This document shows positions 27,840-36,944 of a stretch of 64,000 bases of DNA, one piece after another. The DNA lies in NCBI RefSeq assembly GCF_026559675.1, contig NZ_CP092891.1, positions 3,472,001-3,536,000 of the forward strand, written 5' to 3'. The position numbers and the translations under genes were made by a program. Below the pieces are notes generated by a model that saw only the letters and a list, made by a program, of their open reading frames with translations, was not told the origin of the DNA and ran no database searches. Position 1 is the stretch's first letter; each line of letters starts with the position of its first letter. The DNA comes from Microbacterium oxydans (GTDB lineage Bacteria > Actinomycetota > Actinomycetes > Actinomycetales > Microbacteriaceae).

Positions 27840-28925
27840 ATGCGAGTCGACGGTCGGACGAACAGGCGGATGCTGCCCCTCCTCGGTGCCATCCTCGCGG
27901 TCGGGCTCCTCGCCGGATGCGCGCCCGAGGTGGGGCCGGACGAATGGACGCTGGAGCCGATCCCCTTCGATTCCCGAGGCACCGGACGTCCGGACGACAC
28001 GTTCTTCGCGGACCGTCCATTCGCGGACGACCAGAGGGAGCTGGTCGACGTGGGCCTCGGGGTGTCGGTCGTCGCAGCCGACGAGGAAGGCGGATTCTGG
28101 GCGACGGCGTCGGGGTCGTGGCTGCACATCGGTGCCGGAGGCGAGACCATCGCACGTTTCGGCACGAAGCCCGAGGATCCTCTCTCCGACATCGAGTCGA
28201 TGGCGGCCGTCGCGCCGGACGAGTTCGTCGTGATCCGCAACGATCCCGCGGTGCTGTCCGTCGTCGACATGAGCACCCTCACGATGCGCGATATCTCCGC
28301 CGACGGGCTGGAAGACTTCGCGTTCGCCGACGTGGCCGTGCACGACGGGGACGCCATCCTGGTGCGCACCCAGCCCGACCCGTCCGCGTACCTCGATCTC
28401 GAGGTGCTGCGCATCGACCTGGATGACGGTTCGCGCGCGCTCCTCCACCGCGCGCCGCTCGCGCTGACCGACGCGTGGGCCGCCCGACCCGGTGTCCCGC
28501 CGGTCGCGCTCGACGTCGACGCCGCCGGCCGCATCCACCTGGCCACCCCGTCGGCGCGGATCGTGCTCGACAGCGACGGGTCGGAGCTGAGCAGCGATCC
28601 GCAGACCGCCGACTTCCCGAAGGTCGCCGTGCGCCCCGACGGGACGGCACTGTGGTGGGGCGGAACCGCCGAGGAGTCGAGCGTCCGCGGCGTCGTCGTC
28701 GGCGGATCCGCGGCGGCGCGCGTCCTGGTCGAGCAGCGTTCGAGCTGTGAGGCGGTGCTGCGCCCGGATGCGCTGAGGGTGAGCGCTGACGGAACGGAGC
28801 AGCCGCTGCCCTTCCTGTGCGGGGTGAATGCGGCCGCTTGGACCGGAACGTCGTGGGTCGCTGCCATCGGCGGCGAGGGCGGCGGCGTGCTCGTGCGGGT
28901 CATCCCGCCGAAGACTCTCGGCTGA
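27840..28925 (+). CDS. putative lipoprotein with beta-propeller-like repeats
   Basis: The 361-residue exported protein has signal MRVDGRTNRRMLPLLGAILA with lipobox LLAGC (Cys near 24). The mature part contains several repeating strand patterns with D/W-G turns (EEGGFWATASGSWLHI, LWWGGTAEESSVRGVVV, WVAAIGGEGGGVLVRVI), suggesting a beta-propeller. An in-frame GTG three codons earlier is possible. The specific function is unknown. Confidence 0.78.
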   Translation: MRVDGRTNRRMLPLLGAILAVGLLAGCAPEVGPDEWTLEPIPFDSRGTGRPDDTFFADRPFADDQRELVDVGLGVSVVAADEEGGFWATASGSWLHIGAGGETIARFGTKPEDPLSDIESMAAVAPDEFVVIRNDPAVLSVVDMSTLTMRDISADGLEDFAFADVAVHDGDAILVRTQPDPSAYLDLEVLRIDLDDGSRALLHRAPLALTDAWAARPGVPPVALDVDAAGRIHLATPSARIVLDSDGSELSSDPQTADFPKVAVRPDGTALWWGGTAEESSVRGVVVGGSAAARVLVEQRSSCEAVLRPDALRVSADGTEQPLPFLCGVNAAAWTGTSWVAAIGGEGGGVLVRVIPPKTLG

Positions 28926-29029
28926 GCGCTCGGGCAGCCGCCGGGTCTGGACAAGCCCGACGCGCACGCCCTAGGCTCGACGACGCACCGGGACCGGCCC
29001 GGGAAGCCCGAGCGGAAGGAGCCGAGGAC

Positions 29030-29092
29030 ATGAACATCGTCGTTGTCGCGCTCACCGCCGACCACCTTCCCTCCGAGGCCACCCGCTCCTGA
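29030..29092 (+). CDS. possible 20-residue leader peptide upstream of the RIO kinase gene
   Basis: An ATG at 29030, 8 bases after AAGGAG, opens a 20-codon frame (MNIVVVALTADHLPSEATRS) ending in TGA at 29090-29092. The kinase start proposed here lies 34 bases further. The strong Shine-Dalgarno makes translation plausible. It might couple or regulate kinase translation, or be the remnant of an older N-terminus. It is too short for codon statistics to help. Confidence 0.35.
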   Translation: MNIVVVALTADHLPSEATRS

Positions 29093-29126
29093 TCCTGGCG
29101 TGGCCTCCCGCTCCCGGAGCCACACC

Positions 29127-30017
29127 TTGTCTGATCTCTTCGCTTCCTCGGAAGCCGCGTCCTTCGATGCATCCGCCTTCGATCCCACCGCGTTCGAAAC
29201 CCTCGAGACCGAACTCTCCTTCGCCGACGTCGATCCCGGTGAGGGCCAGCGCTGGTCCACGTGGCCGGCGATCACCCCGTCCGAGCGCGGCCCCGAGCCG
29301 TGGCCGGCCTGGGTGGTGACCTCGGCCGGCGCGCTCGACACCGAGCGCGGCATCCTCAAGACCGGCAAGGAGGCCGACGTGTTCCTGCTGGAACGCGCGG
29401 TCCCCGGCGACCCCGCGCAGCGCACCCTGCTCGCGGCGAAGCGCTACCGCAGCGCCGAGCACCGCAGCTTCCACCGCTCGTCGGTCTACACCGAGGGCCG
29501 CAGCACCCGGAACACCCGCGACGCGCGCGCCCTCGCCCGGAAGTCGGAGCACGGACGCGAGGTCGCCGCCGCGCAGTGGTCGTTCGCCGAGTTCGAGGCG
29601 CTGTGCCGGATGTGGGAGCTCGGGGCGCCGGTGCCCTATCCCGTGCAGGTGAACGGCACCGAGGTGCTGATGGAGTTCCTCGGCGACGCCGAGGGCACGG
29701 CCGCGCCACGCCTGGCCCAGGCACGCGGCGACCGCGCCGAGCTGCAGGGGTACTACGCACAGGTGGTCGACCTGATGCGGATCTTCGCCGCGGCAGGCTT
29801 CGCCCACGGCGACCTCTCGGCCTACAACCTGCTCGTGCACGAGGGTCGGGTGCGGGTGATCGACCTCCCGCAGATCGTCGACATCATCGCGAACCCGCAG
29901 GGACTCGACCTGCTGCACCGCGACTGCGTGAACATCTGCGACTGGTTCGCCCGGCGCCGCGTGGAGTGCGACGCCGAGGAGCTCTTCGCCGAGATGCTCG
30001 CCGCGTCGTACACGTGA
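29127..30017 (+). CDS. RIO-type serine/threonine protein kinase
   Basis: With the TTG start at 29127 (GGAG 7 bases upstream) the protein is 296 residues. The RIO1-like kinase domain follows an acidic N-terminal stretch (FDASAFDPTAFETLETELSF). It has ILKTGKEADVFLLE (flexible loop), the ATP-binding Lys in LLAAKRY (about 105), the catalytic HGDLSAYN (Asp229, Asn234) and metal-binding VIDLPQ (Asp246). Upstream in-frame GTG (29100) and TTG (29043) starts are possible, but the sequence before 29127 is Pro/Ser-rich and unlike the family. Bacterial RIO kinases may act in ribosome assembly or stress, but targets are unknown. Confidence 0.88.
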   Translation: MSDLFASSEAASFDASAFDPTAFETLETELSFADVDPGEGQRWSTWPAITPSERGPEPWPAWVVTSAGALDTERGILKTGKEADVFLLERAVPGDPAQRTLLAAKRYRSAEHRSFHRSSVYTEGRSTRNTRDARALARKSEHGREVAAAQWSFAEFEALCRMWELGAPVPYPVQVNGTEVLMEFLGDAEGTAAPRLAQARGDRAELQGYYAQVVDLMRIFAAAGFAHGDLSAYNLLVHEGRVRVIDLPQIVDIIANPQGLDLLHRDCVNICDWFARRRVECDAEELFAEMLAASYT

Positions 30018-30050
30018 GGCCGGAGGCGGCGGCTCCGGCGGTGCGGCGCG

Positions 30051-30086
30051 GTCAGGCGGTGAGGCGGGGTCAGGCGGCGAGGCGGG
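30051..30086. repeat. 18-bp tandem duplication across the ureohydrolase stop codon
   Basis: Two 18-bp units (30051-30068 and 30069-30086) differ at one base. The second contains the real stop codon of the minus-strand ureohydrolase gene (30070-30072); the first carries the same stop triplet downstream of it. Confidence 0.85.
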
Positions 30087-31017
30087 CGGCCAGCAGGGTC
30101 ACGAGCTCGTAGACCACGTGGCTCGCGGCGATGCCGGTCATCTGCGCGTGGTCGTAGGCGGGCGACACCTCGACCACGTCCGCACCGACGATGTTCTGCG
30201 ATTTCAGCGCCCGCAGGATCCGCAGCAGCTCGCGGCTGGTGAGTCCGCCGGCCTCGGGGGTGCCGGTGCCGGGCGCGTGCGCGGGGTCGAGCACGTCGAT
30301 GTCGATCGACACGTACAGCGGCTTGTCGCCGATGCGCTGCAGGATGCGGGCGATGCCGGCCTCGACGCCGTGCTCCTCGATGTACTCGCTCGACACGATG
30401 GAGAAGCCCAGGCGCTCGTCGTCCTCGAGGTCCTGCTTCGAGTACAGGGGGCCGCGGGTGCCGACGTGGCAGCTCGCGGTGAGGTCGATCAGCCCCTCCT
30501 CGCTCGCCCGGCGGAAGGGCGTGCCGTGCGTGATGGGTGCGCCGAAGTAGGTGTCCCACGTGTCGAGGTGCGCGTCGAAGTGCAGCACCGCGACGGGGCC
30601 GTGCTTCGCGGCGACCGCCCGCAGCAGCGGCAGCGCGACCGTGTGATCCCCGCCGATCGTGACGATGCGCTGCACCTGCTCGCCGAGCGCCAGCGCCGCG
30701 CGCTCGACCTCGGTCACGGCCTCGGTCAGATCGAACGGATTGACCGGGATGTCACCGGCATCCACCACCTGCGCGATCGCGAACGGCGACACGTCCTGCG
30801 CCGGGTTGTACGGCCGCAGCAGGCGCGACGACTCGCGCACGTGCGACGGACCGAACCGGGTGCCCGGGCGGTAGCTCACCCCGGAGTCGAACGGGATGCC
30901 CACGACGGCGATGTCGGCGCGGGGCACGTCTTCGATCCGCGGCAGCCGCGCGAAGGTCGCGATACCGGAGTAGCGGGGGTTCACGGACGCGTCGATGGGT
31001 CCCACGTTCTCGGTCAT
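30070..31017 (-). CDS. ureohydrolase of the agmatinase/guanidinobutyrase family
   Basis: The 315-residue enzyme has the binuclear manganese motifs of the arginase superfamily: [24 protein letters not shown] and [22 protein letters not shown]. The N-terminal [12 protein letters not shown] and [18 protein letters not shown] blocks are typical of agmatinase-like proteins. It hydrolyses a guanidino group to urea plus an amine. Because the preceding gene resembles 2-ketoarginine decarboxylase, 4-guanidinobutyrate (giving GABA) is as likely a substrate as agmatine. It starts 46 bases after the ThDP enzyme stop in the same operon. Confidence 0.9.
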   Translation of the reverse strand: MTENVGPIDASVNPRYSGIATFARLPRIEDVPRADIAVVGIPFDSGVSYRPGTRFGPSHVRESSRLLRPYNPAQDVSPFAIAQVVDAGDIPVNPFDLTEAVTEVERAALALGEQVQRIVTIGGDHTVALPLLRAVAAKHGPVAVLHFDAHLDTWDTYFGAPITHGTPFRRASEEGLIDLTASCHVGTRGPLYSKQDLEDDERLGFSIVSSEYIEEHGVEAGIARILQRIGDKPLYVSIDIDVLDPAHAPGTGTPEAGGLTSRELLRILRALKSQNIVGADVVEVSPAYDHAQMTGIAASHVVYELVTLLAARLAA

Positions 31018-31063
31018 TGCTCGTTCCTGTTCGTCGGGGAGAGGGAGTCTCGGAGTGGGGAGG

Positions 31064-32680
31064 TCAGAGGGCGTGCTGCGGGATGTGCACCAGCTGCACG
31101 CCCCCGTCGGTGATCGCGGCGCGGATGCTCGACGCGATGTCGTCGCGCCGTTCCACCCGGCGGCCGGTCGCCCCGAAAGCCGTGGCGAGGGCCGCCCAGT
31201 CGGGCTGCACCAGGTCGACGCCGATCGGCTCCATGCCGCGGTCGACCTCGTTCTGACGGATCTCGGCGTACCCGCCGTTGTCGACGCACACGACCGTGAC
31301 GTCGAGGCGCTGCTCCACGGCGGTCACGAGCTCGTTCACGCAGAACATCAGGGCGCCGTCGCCGATCACGGTCACCACCGGGTGCTCCGTCTGCGCGACG
31401 GCGGCACCGATCGCGGCGGGCAGGCCGTAGCCGAGGGTCGCGTAGGTGGGCGTGTAGAGGAGGGAGTGCGGGTGCTCCGACCGCAGCACGCTGCCGAGCG
31501 CCATGTACACGATCTGGGACGAGTCGCCCGCGACGATCGCATCTTCCGGGAGGGCGCCGGCGATGATCTCGGCGAGGGCCACGGTCTCGGGTGTGGTCTC
31601 CCGCACCTCGGCGTCGATCGCGGCGCGTTCGGCGGACAGGTCGCGTGGCGGGCGGGTCTCGTCCGGGAGCAGGTCCAGGAGGGCACCCGACACGGCGGCC
31701 GCGTCTCCCGTGAGGCCCACGGTCGCGGCGAGGTTCTTGTCGCGCTGCGCCGGTGAGATGTCGATGCGGATCACGGCTCCGCGCGCGTCGAGTCGCGGTG
31801 CCCACAGCTCGGCCTCGCCGAGCTTCGAGCCGACCACGAGCAGCACGTCGGCCCCCTCGGCGACCGCGCGGGCGGACGCGAGGCGGAGGTTCGAGCCGAG
31901 CGAGAGCGGATGCCGCTCGTCGACCACGCCCTTACCGTTCAACGTGGTCAGCACCGGGGCGCCGAGACGCTCGGCGAGGGTCGTGACCTCGTGCGCGGCA
32001 TCCACGGCTCCGCCGCCGGCCACGATCACCGGGGTCTTCGCGGTGGCGAGCAGACGGGCCGCCTCGGCGAGCGCGGTCGACTCCCCCGAGACCCGCGCCG
32101 GGACCGGACGCGGCTGCCGCGCCTCGGCGGAGACGTCGGCCGGGGCCTCCAGCACGTCGAGCGGGATCTCGATGTGCACGGGACGAGGGCGACCGGTGCG
32201 GAACAGCGTGAACGCGTCGTGCACGGCCTCGACGGCCTCGGCCGCGCTGCTCACCCGGCGCGACCATTCGGCGATCGCGCCGACCATGGCCGTCGCATCC
32301 TTCGTCTCGTGCAGGGTGCCCACGTCGGCGAACTCCGCGCCGAGCGGCACCCCGGGCGACAGGACGATGAGGGGCCGAGACTCGCAGAACGCCGTGCCGA
32401 TCGCGCTCATGGCGTTCTGCAGGCCGGGACCCGAGGTCGTGATGACCACGCCGGGGAGGCCGGTCTGCTGCGCCCAGCCGTCGGCGCCGTAGCCGGATCC
32501 CTGCTCGTGACGGTTCGTCACCGCACGGATGCCGAGGTCGGCGAGCGGGCGGTAGAGCTCCAGGTTGTGGGTGCCGGGGATGCCGAAGACCGCGGTCACG
32601 CCGTAGGCGCGGATCGTCTCCAGCACCGCCCGACCGGCGGTGTCGGCGTACTGCTCTGCCGTCGTGCTCTCGGTGCTCAT
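31064..32680 (-). CDS. thiamine-diphosphate decarboxylase, probably 5-guanidino-2-oxopentanoate decarboxylase (AruI-like)
   Basis: The 538-residue enzyme has the three-domain layout of the acetolactate synthase family. The N-terminal PYR domain has [16 protein letters not shown] and the activating Glu in [15 protein letters not shown]; a central domain has [16 protein letters not shown]; the C-terminal PP domain has the GDG-N motif ([16 protein letters not shown]...VDN). The GIPG-H-x-ELYR block recalls Pseudomonas AruI, which decarboxylates 2-ketoarginine to 4-guanidinobutyraldehyde. Co-transcription with a ureohydrolase supports that reading. The exact 2-oxo-acid substrate is inferred. Confidence 0.82.
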   Translation of the reverse strand: MSTESTTAEQYADTAGRAVLETIRAYGVTAVFGIPGTHNLELYRPLADLGIRAVTNRHEQGSGYGADGWAQQTGLPGVVITTSGPGLQNAMSAIGTAFCESRPLIVLSPGVPLGAEFADVGTLHETKDATAMVGAIAEWSRRVSSAAEAVEAVHDAFTLFRTGRPRPVHIEIPLDVLEAPADVSAEARQPRPVPARVSGESTALAEAARLLATAKTPVIVAGGGAVDAAHEVTTLAERLGAPVLTTLNGKGVVDERHPLSLGSNLRLASARAVAEGADVLLVVGSKLGEAELWAPRLDARGAVIRIDISPAQRDKNLAATVGLTGDAAAVSGALLDLLPDETRPPRDLSAERAAIDAEVRETTPETVALAEIIAGALPEDAIVAGDSSQIVYMALGSVLRSEHPHSLLYTPTYATLGYGLPAAIGAAVAQTEHPVVTVIGDGALMFCVNELVTAVEQRLDVTVVCVDNGGYAEIRQNEVDRGMEPIGVDLVQPDWAALATAFGATGRRVERRDDIASSIRAAITDGGVQLVHIPQHAL

Positions 32681-32690
32681 CGTGTCATCC

Positions 32691-34358
32691 TCACACCTGG
32701 TGACGACGCGTGCCGTCGACCCAGGTCTCGCGCACCGTGATCGCCGAGATCTCCTCGGCCGGCACGGCCAGCGGGTCGCCGGAGAGCACCGCGAAGTCGG
32801 CGTACTTGCCGACCTCGAGCGAACCCAGGTCGTCTTCGCGGCCGATCGACACGGCGCCCTCGATCGTGTGGGCGCGCAGAGCGGCGAGCGCGGAGACGCG
32901 CAGGTCGTCCGGGCCGAGCTTGTGCCCGCGACGGGTGACGCGGGTGACGGCGGTCTGGATGGCCTCGAGCGGGATGGGCTCGGCGACCGGAGCATCCGAC
33001 GAGATGGTGAACGGGACACCCGCGCGCTCGAACTCGCCCAGCGGGTTGAAGCGCTCGCCCGGGGTGCCGATGGCCTCTTCGACGCCCTCGCCCCAGTTGA
33101 AGTAGTGCTGGGTCTGGTTGACCGGACGGATGCCGGACACGGCCATCCGCTCGATCTGCTCGGGCGTGGGCAGGCCGCAGTGCTCGATGCGGTGGCGCGC
33201 GTCGGCATCCGGATGCTCGGCGAGCGCGGCCTCGATCGCCGACACGACCATCTCGATCGCGGTGGGCGACTGGGCGTGCGTGGCGGTCTGCAGCCCCGCG
33301 GCGTGCGCCTTGCGGATCAGCCCGGCGTATTCGGCGGGCTCGTGGTAGAGCTGGCCCGTGCGGCAGGGGTCGCCGACGTAGCCGTCCGGGAAGTACGCGG
33401 TCCAGCCGCCGAGCGTGCCGTCGGCGTAGAACTTGATGCCGGCGAAGCTGAGGTGCGCGTTGCCGAACTGTCCGACCAGGCCCATCTCGAGCGCCTCGTC
33501 GAGCAGGTGCGAGAGCAGGTACATCGACACGCGCAGCTCCAGGCGCCCGGCCTCGGCGAGGCGCAGGTACATGTCGAACTCGCGGCGCGTGACCTGGGCG
33601 TCGCCGATCGACGTGACCCCGCCGGCCAGGAAGCGCTGGGTCGCGGCGTCCAGCTGGCGCAGGTGCTCCTCCGGCTCGTCGGCGAGGTGGAAGTTCGGAC
33701 CGTGGTGGCCGATCTTCACGCCGTGCACGCCGGTGAGGATGTTGCACGCGGCATCCGACAGCTCACCGGTGAGCTCACCGTCCGCATCGCGGAAGAACTC
33801 ACCGCCCTCGGGGTTGGGGGTGTCGCGGTCGACGCCGTTGATCTCCAGCGTGTGGGAGTTCACGACGCCGCCGTGGCCCGAGGCGTTCATCAGGTACACC
33901 TCGCGGTCGGCGGCGACCTCGTCGAGCTCGAAGCGGGTGGGATGCCGCTTCTCGGCCAGGTTGCGCTGCTCGTAGCCGTAGCCGCGCACCGGGCGCCCCT
34001 CGGGGAGGTCGGCGGCCGCCGCCTTCAGCAGGGCCACGATCTCGGGGATGCTGCCGGCCTTCTCCGGCCCGCAGTCGACCCAGCTCATCATCTGCCCGAA
34101 CATGAGCGGATGCGCGTGGGCGTCGACGAAGCCGGGGACGACGACCGCGTCTCCGAGGTCGATGCGCTCCGGAGAGTACCCACCCCGTTCGGCCGCCGCC
34201 TCGCACTCGGCGAGGGTGCCGATCGCGAGGATCCGCCCGCGGTCGGTCAGCATCGCCGTCGCGGTGGTGGCCGCGGCATCCGCCGTGTGGATCGCGTGCG
34301 CGGTCAGCAGGGCGGGTGCCGTCTGGGCCGAGCGGTCGAAGGGGGCGAGCTTTCTCAT
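32691..34358 (-). CDS. amidohydrolase, YtcJ-like (amidohydrolase 3) family
   Basis: The 555-residue metal-dependent hydrolase has VDAHAHPLMFG (metal His pair, about 75), GVTSIGDAQVTRREFDMYL, FYADGTLGGWTAYFPD, ATHAQSPTAIEMVV and RHRIEHCGLPTPEQ. The C-terminal beta domain ends with LSGDPLAVPAEEISAITVRETWVDG, a normal YtcJ ending. These enzymes hydrolyse N-acyl or cyclic amide/formamide bonds. It starts 52 bases after the transporter stop, within a duplicated copy of the transporter's 3' end, and has no clear Shine-Dalgarno. It may prepare the operon's substrate. Confidence 0.9.
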   Translation of the reverse strand: MRKLAPFDRSAQTAPALLTAHAIHTADAAATTATAMLTDRGRILAIGTLAECEAAAERGGYSPERIDLGDAVVVPGFVDAHAHPLMFGQMMSWVDCGPEKAGSIPEIVALLKAAAADLPEGRPVRGYGYEQRNLAEKRHPTRFELDEVAADREVYLMNASGHGGVVNSHTLEINGVDRDTPNPEGGEFFRDADGELTGELSDAACNILTGVHGVKIGHHGPNFHLADEPEEHLRQLDAATQRFLAGGVTSIGDAQVTRREFDMYLRLAEAGRLELRVSMYLLSHLLDEALEMGLVGQFGNAHLSFAGIKFYADGTLGGWTAYFPDGYVGDPCRTGQLYHEPAEYAGLIRKAHAAGLQTATHAQSPTAIEMVVSAIEAALAEHPDADARHRIEHCGLPTPEQIERMAVSGIRPVNQTQHYFNWGEGVEEAIGTPGERFNPLGEFERAGVPFTISSDAPVAEPIPLEAIQTAVTRVTRRGHKLGPDDLRVSALAALRAHTIEGAVSIGREDDLGSLEVGKYADFAVLSGDPLAVPAEEISAITVRETWVDGTRRHQV

Positions 34359-34456
34359 GGCAGCCTGTTCGCGGTCGTGTCGGTGCGGGCGGTGAAGGAG
34401 AGGTCGCCGATCACGGCAGCCTGTTCGCCGTCGTGTCGGTGCGGGCGGTGAAGGAG
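34359..34456. repeat. duplicated 3' end of the MHS transporter gene
   Basis: A 42-bp sequence occurs at 34359-34400 and 34415-34456 (period 56, one mismatch). The second copy is the real C-terminal coding end of the transporter (SFTARTDTTANRLP and stop). The first copy repeats the same codons just before the amidohydrolase start. Confidence 0.9.
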
Positions 34457-35748
34457 GCGGTGACGGGAGCCTCGTCGGAGTGCTGCGGCGCGAGACGCGT
34501 GCAGATGCCGGCGATCACGGCCATGCCGATGAACATCGCGATGACGGACCAGATGCTGCCGGTCCAGGCGATGAGCTGGGTCGCGAACCAGGGCGAGAAC
34601 CCGGCCCAGATCGCCGCACCGACGCCGTAGGACAGCGCGATCGAGGTGTAGCGGGCCTGCGGACGGAACATCTGCGAGAGCAGCGCGGCGATCGGCGCGT
34701 AGGTCGCACTCATCGCGATGCGCACCAGCGAGGCGAACAGGAAGATGAGCGGTTCGATACGGCCGGGCATGATCAGCAGGAACGGCACGAAGGTGAGCAC
34801 CGAGGTGATCAGGCCGATGTACATGACGTTCTTGCGGCCCCACTTGTCGCCCAACCAGGCGACCGGGAGGGTCACGACGAACTCCACGAACGAGGCGATC
34901 GTCATCGCGTCGAGGATGACCTGCTCGCTCACGGAGATCGGCTCGCCGGTCGCGTACGCGGTGACGAACGTGGTGGCCAGGTAGTAGCCGCCGGTCGAGA
35001 TCGGCAGGATGCCGATGCCGAGGAGGATCGGACGCCAGTTGGTGCGCAGCGCGAAGGCCAGCGGCATCGACTGCTTGCGACCCTCGACCTTCGCCTCGAA
35101 GACCGGGGTCTCCTCGACGCGGTAGCGGACCCAGAAGCCGACACCGACCAGCACGATCGACAGCAGGAACGGGATGCGCCAGCCGCCGTTGATGATGAAG
35201 TCGTCGCCCATGCGGGTCATGATCGCGAAGATGCCGGAGGCCAGCAGGGCGCCGGCCGGGTTGCCGAGCTGCGTGAAGCCGCCGTAGAAGGTCTTCGACT
35301 TCTCGGGGGCGTGCTCGACGCTCATGAGCACCGCGCCGCCCCACTCGCCGCCGACCGCGAGGCCCTGCACCGCACGGAGGAGGATCAGGAGGATCGGGGC
35401 GAGGATGCCGATGTTCTCGTACGTGGGCAGGCAGCCGACGAGGACCGTGGCCGCGCCCATCATCAGCAGCGTGATGACGAGCGACGTGCGTCGGCCGAGC
35501 TTGTCGCCGATGTGGCCGAAGATGATGCCGCCGAGGGGGCGGACGAGGAAGGCGACCGCGAAGGTCGCGAAGGCCGCTGCGGTCTCGGCCAGCCGGTCGC
35601 CGCTCGGGAAGAACAGCGGACCGAAGACGAGCGCCGCGGCGGTCGCGTAGACGTAGAAGTCGTACCACTCGATGGTGGTGCCGACGAAGGCGGCGATGCC
35701 GGCGCGTCGCGCCCGGCTGTGGGTGCCGCTGGTGGGGGTAGTGGTCAT
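34411..35748 (-). CDS. MFS transporter, metabolite:H+ symporter (ProP/ShiA-like) family
   Basis: The 445-residue protein has 12 helices. Near the N-terminus RAGIAAFVGTTIEWYDFYVYATAAALVF gives the MHS-family signature, followed by VRPLGGIIFGHIGDKLGRR (motif A) and VQGLAVGGEWGGAVLMSVEH. MHS members import dicarboxylates, betaines, amino acids or guanidino compounds with protons. As first gene of the four-gene operon it probably brings in the compound degraded by the downstream enzymes. AAGGAG precedes the ATG by 11 bases. Confidence 0.94.
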   Translation of the reverse strand: MTTTPTSGTHSRARRAGIAAFVGTTIEWYDFYVYATAAALVFGPLFFPSGDRLAETAAAFATFAVAFLVRPLGGIIFGHIGDKLGRRTSLVITLLMMGAATVLVGCLPTYENIGILAPILLILLRAVQGLAVGGEWGGAVLMSVEHAPEKSKTFYGGFTQLGNPAGALLASGIFAIMTRMGDDFIINGGWRIPFLLSIVLVGVGFWVRYRVEETPVFEAKVEGRKQSMPLAFALRTNWRPILLGIGILPISTGGYYLATTFVTAYATGEPISVSEQVILDAMTIASFVEFVVTLPVAWLGDKWGRKNVMYIGLITSVLTFVPFLLIMPGRIEPLIFLFASLVRIAMSATYAPIAALLSQMFRPQARYTSIALSYGVGAAIWAGFSPWFATQLIAWTGSIWSVIAMFIGMAVIAGICTRLAPQHSDEAPVTASFTARTDTTANRLP

Positions 35749-35829
35749 GGGGGTGCCCGCTCCTTTGCGGAAGATGTCGGATAGCGAAGGATGCTACGGA
35801 CGTACGGACCTGCCGGCAAGGGCAGAACT

Positions 35830-35878
35830 CCAGTGATAACGGGGATTCACTGGATATATGATTGCGCATCCGTGCAAT
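35830..35878. promoter_or_regulatory. candidate Lrp-type operator region between the divergent MHS and Lrp genes
   Basis: A 7-bp inverted repeat CCAGTGA / TCACTGG (35830-35836, 35847-35853) is followed by ATTGCGCATCCGTGCAAT (35861-35878). The latter has complementary ATTGC/GCAAT ends, a form often seen at Lrp/AsnC-type sites. A/T-rich TATATAT lies between them. A weak TTCCCG-N17-TACACT promoter for the lrp direction lies at 35887-35915. Assignment is by position and shape only. Confidence 0.5.
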
Positions 35879-35958
35879 GCTCGCCTTCCCGACGGCCTGC
35901 TCTGCTCCTACACTGAACTTGTGCGCGGCGAAGCGTGCGTTCGCGGGAAACTGACGAA

Positions 35959-36867
35959 ATGGGCGGGACCATGGATTTCGACGCCGAACTGATCCGTGCG
36001 CTGCAGGAGGACGGTCGGGCCAGCGTGCTCTCGCTCGCCCAGAGACTCGGACAGTCGCGAGCGGCCGTCGCGGCCCGCCTGCGCACGATGCTCGCCGATC
36101 GCACGGTGCGGGTCGTGGCCGCGGTCGATCCTGTCTTCCTCGGCCAGCATGTGCTCGCGCACGTCTCCATCCGCACCGACGGGTCGGTGGAGCTCGTGGC
36201 CGAGCACCTCCGCGACATGAGCGAGACCGTGCTGGTGTCGGCGGTCGGCGGCGCGCACGACGTGGTCACCGAGGTGCGCGTCGGGTCGATGTCGGAGCTG
36301 CACGACCTGCTGGCCCTGATCCGCGCGATCGACGGCGTGCTCGACATCAGCACGATCATCTACTCCACCGTGATCAAGGGGTTCTTCGTCTCGGAGTACC
36401 ACGGCGGCGTCACGCTCGACACGATCGACGAGGCGCTCATCGAGCAACTGCAGGCCGACGGACGCAAGAGCTTCCGCGCGCTGGGCGAGGAGGTGCGCCT
36501 CTCCCCCTCCGCCGTCGCGACCAGGGTGCAGCGGCTGATCGACGCCGGGGTCATCAAGATCAGCGCGGTGGAGGCCCGCGGGCTCGCGCACCGGCAGCTG
36601 TCGATGGGGGTCGGCATGACGCTCGGCGACGACGACGAGGCCGTGATCGACGAGCTGCGACGCGGACGCGGGGTGGACTTCGCCGCGCGCACGCTCGGTC
36701 GGTTCGACGCCGTGGCCACGCTCGTCGAGCCCTCGGCCGGAGCGCTGTACGCCAGCCTGGAGCGCCTGCGCGCCCTGCCGGGAGTGACGCGCATCGAGGC
36801 CTGGCTGCACCTCGCGGTGCTGAAGGAGGACTACGCCCGCACGCTCCGGCCGCTGCGCACGGACTGA
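35959..36867 (+). CDS. Lrp/AsnC family regulator with two tandem HTH-effector units
   Basis: This roughly 302-residue protein (ATG at 35959; ATG at 35971 also possible, neither with a strong Shine-Dalgarno) is twice the normal Lrp length. Unit 1: AELIRALQEDGRASVLSLAQRLGQSRAAVAARL helix-turn-helix plus a RAM-like sensor. Unit 2 (from about residue 158): DEALIEQLQADGRKSFRALGEEVRLSPSAVATRV plus a second sensor domain. Such tandem Lrp proteins occur in actinobacteria. It is divergent from the MHS transporter operon and is its likely regulator, perhaps sensing arginine or a guanidino compound. Confidence 0.92.
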   Translation: MGGTMDFDAELIRALQEDGRASVLSLAQRLGQSRAAVAARLRTMLADRTVRVVAAVDPVFLGQHVLAHVSIRTDGSVELVAEHLRDMSETVLVSAVGGAHDVVTEVRVGSMSELHDLLALIRAIDGVLDISTIIYSTVIKGFFVSEYHGGVTLDTIDEALIEQLQADGRKSFRALGEEVRLSPSAVATRVQRLIDAGVIKISAVEARGLAHRQLSMGVGMTLGDDDEAVIDELRRGRGVDFAARTLGRFDAVATLVEPSAGALYASLERLRALPGVTRIEAWLHLAVLKEDYARTLRPLRTD

Positions 36868-36944
36868 GCGCGGGCGAGCGACCCCGGAATATCAGTACGG
36901 CGCGCCGTCACCGGCCGTTCACCGGGCACCGCCAGACTTCCAGC

